Shown: positions 62,012 to 64,000 of the stretch, in pieces
How the letters are laid out: each line of letters starts with the position of its first letter
Numbering within the stretch: position 1 is the first letter of the stretch
Assembly: GCF_030813245.1 (NCBI RefSeq)
Contig: NZ_JAUSUA010000004.1
Location: 335,621 to 399,620, forward strand
Origin: Alkalicoccobacillus murimartini
Lineage (GTDB): Bacteria > Bacillota > Bacilli > Bacillales > Bacillaceae_D
Length of the DNA stretch: 64,000 nt
Direction of reading: 5' to 3'
Translations under genes and position numbers: made by a program
Notes under the pieces: generated by a model
Databases searched by the model: none
Told to the model about the DNA's origin: nothing
Seen by the model: only the letters and a program-made list of their open reading frames with translations

Positions 62012-62587
62012 TTAGCCGATTAAGTTTTTTATCATATGATAATATGGGTGACCATATAATTCAAACGTTTCATGCACGGTAAAATCAAATCGCTTGTACA
62101 AACGCATGGCATGTTCATTCGATTCATCTACATTGAGCGAAAGATATGTGTATCCTTTATCATAGGCTTCTTCTTCAATCGCTTCCAGTAGCATCGAACC
62201 AATTCTTTGATTTCGGAAATCTTCAGCCACAGCAATGGAGTCAATATAATATTCATCGTTTTTTGTTTCAGGTTGAATAGATGGGGGTGAAACAGAGAAA
62301 TATTCTCCCATCTCTTGACTTAGTTTCTTGTCATAATAATGTGCATCATCGTGATGATACACAATGGCTATAGCAGCAATTCGTCCCTCCAGCTCACTTA
62401 TCAAGAAGTTATGATAACTGAAGCGATTCCCTTCATTTGCAAATAGATGTGCAAGGAAGTCTAGGTAGCTCTCTTTTGGTGTTTCACGAATAGTTTTAAG
62501 ATCAAGTGTTTCCAGAATAGAATAGGTCAATTCATTAATCTGTCGTATATCTTCTTCGTTCTCATTCTCGGTTGCGAACCGTATCAT
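62012..62587 (-). CDS. GNAT family N-acetyltransferase
   Basis: 191 aa from ATG 62587 (MIRFATENENEED) with GGAGG at six bases; the 37 upstream codons are not protein-like. Acetyl-CoA motif A: SIAVAEDFRNQRIGSMLLEA (the QRIGSxLL loop), and motif B LSLNVDESNEHAMRLYKRFD. The acceptor cannot be predicted. It stops 17 bp before the methyltransferase start, so the two likely form an operon. Confidence 0.87.
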   Translation of the reverse strand: MIRFATENENEEDIRQINELTYSILETLDLKTIRETPKESYLDFLAHLFANEGNRFSYHNFLISELEGRIAAIAIVYHHDDAHYYDKKLSQEMGEYFSVSPPSIQPETKNDEYYIDSIAVAEDFRNQRIGSMLLEAIEEEAYDKGYTYLSLNVDESNEHAMRLYKRFDFTVHETFELYGHPYYHMIKNLIG

Positions 62588-62740
62588 GATGAGCCTCCAT
62601 AGTGATTTAATGTGTACTATTGTGCCTCTGGCAAAACTTGAGTACGTTTTCTGTCTCAAAAGCCACAGAGGCATTTCAGTTATTATATGAAAAATCAAAG
62701 GTCTTGACTACTATTTCCCCTTACTATATGAGGAGAATGA

Positions 62741-62784
62741 AAAAAAAGACCAAGCCCTATATGATCTCTAAGGCTTGATCTTTA
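62741..62784 (-). terminator. Terminator after the sortase gene
   Basis: Twelve-base stem AAAGACCAAGCC with GGCTTGATCTTT (62745-62756 with 62772-62783, one wobble), long loop, T8 on the minus strand. Confidence 0.8.
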
Positions 62785-62787
62785 CTT

Positions 62788-63819
62788 TTATTCATCTGTA
62801 TTCACTAGTTCTGATCGCTCTGATTCTTGACCATATAGATCTACAGACGTGATATAATATCCGTTTTCTCTCTGATCCTCAGGCAATGTGAAGCTTTTTC
62901 TTTCATGTGCAGAAAGACTTTCAATATGCTCAAATTGATCTGTATCCGTTTCTTGGTAGATACGGTATCCAGCAATAAGATCGTCTCTCACAGCATGCCA
63001 TGTCAGGAAAGCCCCTTGAACCTTTACATTGTCTGGTGCTTGAGGAACATCTACATCTAATTCAAAATCTTCTTCTACAAGTTCTGTGTAGACAACCAAT
63101 CGTTCATCGTGCGTTCCTGCTTCACGATTAAATGTTCCAGAACAAGTAATCAAATTAAGACTTCGAGTATCGGTTGCTCCAAAAATATCATTCATCGGCG
63201 CATCATTGCGATCGTAGCTCTCTTTGCTTTTCACTTCAAATGTAAGCTCATTTCCATCACTGTCTAAAACAATAATCTCGTCACCTTCAACTAGATCTTC
63301 AAGTTCAAAGAATACAGCTGGACCTGTTTTACTATCCACGTGTCCAGCCATGACCGAATTACCAATCGCCCCTGGATTGGTACCAGGCTCAAACCACCCA
63401 ACACCATCGACATCCTCTGGTACTCCCATTTGCCCATTATCTAGTATCCCTACGTCTTCTATCGTTGCTTCTACGTTAATTGAGGGTATACGTATTTCTA
63501 CTGGGTCCACTCCTTGATTCTTTTCTTGCTCGTGATCTTTAATCTGAGATTGAATGGCTTCTACTTCTTCTAAAATAGCCGTATCTACAAAGGTGAATTC
63601 TGAATCACCTTCTCCAGGAATATTTAATGCCTGCTCAACATCAGTCTCTTGATCAGCTTGCTCACTAGAGTCCTCTGAACCTGTTTGTTCAGACTCATCC
63701 TGATGAGCAACTTCTGGCATATTTGTGCCTTGACCCGGGCTAGGTGTCGATGCCGTACTAAAGGCTACAAGCCCTGTAAGCAGAATAGCTATTGTTAGAA
63801 AAGTAGATAACCACTTCAT
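62788..63819 (-). CDS. Class F-like sortase with C-terminal fibronectin III-type domain
   Basis: 343 aa from ATG 63819 (MKWLSTFLTIAIL); the frame opens at TTG 63828. N-terminal signal anchor, acidic Ser/Glu-rich linker (about 30-100), then the sortase barrel: IRIPSINVEATIEDVG, His160 in VMAGHVDS, Cys226 in LITCSG and Arg240 in HDERLVVYTEL, a full catalytic triad. Residues from about 258 form an FN3-like beta domain (VPQAPDNVKVQGAFLTWHAV, GYRIYQET). Sortases join LPXTG proteins to the cell wall. The gene upstream ends in an MPQTG sorting signal, very likely its substrate. Confidence 0.88.
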   Translation of the reverse strand: MKWLSTFLTIAILLTGLVAFSTASTPSPGQGTNMPEVAHQDESEQTGSEDSSEQADQETDVEQALNIPGEGDSEFTFVDTAILEEVEAIQSQIKDHEQEKNQGVDPVEIRIPSINVEATIEDVGILDNGQMGVPEDVDGVGWFEPGTNPGAIGNSVMAGHVDSKTGPAVFFELEDLVEGDEIIVLDSDGNELTFEVKSKESYDRNDAPMNDIFGATDTRSLNLITCSGTFNREAGTHDERLVVYTELVEEDFELDVDVPQAPDNVKVQGAFLTWHAVRDDLIAGYRIYQETDTDQFEHIESLSAHERKSFTLPEDQRENGYYITSVDLYGQESERSELVNTDE

Positions 63820-63856
63820 CTCAATCAACTCACTTTACCAGAATCTATTTTAAACG

Positions 63857-64000
63857 TTATGCTTGATCTTGATTCGTTTTACGACGGAATACAAACAGTC
63901 CAGCTAGTGCAGCTGCTGCCAATCCGCTTAACCAAACCATCATGGAAGAATCGTTACTTGCGCCACCAAATCCTGTTTGAGGCATTTCTTCTGGCATAGA
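63857..64000 (-). CDS. C-terminus of a cell-wall-anchored LPXTG-type protein (partial)
   Basis: Only the last 47 residues are inside the window; the gene continues beyond 64000. They form a sorting signal: PEEMPQTGFGGASND, a hydrophobic span MMVWLSGLAAAALAGLFVF, and the positive tail RRKTNQDQA then stop. The motif is MPQTG, with Met in place of Leu. It ends 37 bp before the sortase start on the same strand, giving a dedicated substrate-sortase pair. Domain content upstream is unknown. Confidence 0.85.
   Translation of the reverse strand, partial: SMPEEMPQTGFGGASNDSSMMVWLSGLAAAALAGLFVFRRKTNQDQA

Overview
The window reads as a low-GC, endospore-forming Bacillaceae chromosome. Evidence: spore coat proteins (CotX- and CotW-like), an Sda-type sporulation checkpoint peptide, strong AAGGAGG ribosome sites, sigma-A promoters, CcpA cre boxes, T-box and S-box leaders, and a gene order that follows the Bacillus subtilis ytgP-ytfP-leuS-yttB-ytqA-ytqB-ytiB-ytpA-ytoA-metK-pckA-ytmA-ytkD block. 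OpuA-type betaine uptake and a sortase/cell-wall protein pair would suit a salt- or alkali-tolerant species, but that is inference. No rRNA, tRNA, CRISPR array, prophage or intact insertion sequence was seen.

Layout. 1-4.4 kb: left-truncated MurJ/YtgP flippase, SMP-30 lactonase plus YjbQ, two spore coat genes, arylamine N-acetyltransferase. 4.4-4.75 kb: a probable wreck of a TnpB-type element. 4.8-15.1 kb: a yes-like oligosaccharide module on the minus strand: YesM/YesN two-component pair, two tandem binding proteins each with its own cre box, MalF/MalG permeases, a Gfo/Idh/MocA oxidoreductase and YesL. 15.2-30.1 kb: conserved core (ytfP, leuS with T-box, yttB, mnmL-mnmM, ytiB, ytpA, ytoA, metK with SAM-I riboswitch, pckA, ytmA, ytkD). 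It is interrupted at 23.06-24.01 kb by a non-coding array with an exact 255-bp period built of about 21-bp subunits.

30-48 kb: MFS pump, YwpF-like protein, an unknown 48-aa ORF, sda, patB, a phospholipase D-like protein, ABC-F ATPase, dgk-dck, Mrr-type nuclease, opuA operon with a divergent GbsR-like regulator and a perfect 18-bp palindrome between them, PAP2 phosphatase, double-domain GDPD with a coupled FbpA-like small protein, and a 2-hydroxycarboxylate transporter. 48-55 kb: pxpBCA behind a CitST/MalKR-type two-component system, then yisL, ccdC and ctaB. 55.6-64 kb: 2-hydroxyacid dehydrogenase, mccA-mccB divergent from yrrT, M20 amidohydrolase, second FbpA-like protein, methyltransferase, GNAT, a class F-like sortase with an FN3-type tail, and the C-terminus of its likely MPQTG substrate.

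The strongest unexplained items are the 255-bp array, a three-copy interspersed element of about 115-120 bp (near 38.5, 47.7 and 48.1 kb) whose copies differ by paired, compensatory changes, the TnpB-like wreck, and several small proteins that length cut-offs would miss. Many start codons were moved from the longest ORF to the one with a correctly spaced ribosome site; each move is stated in its entry.
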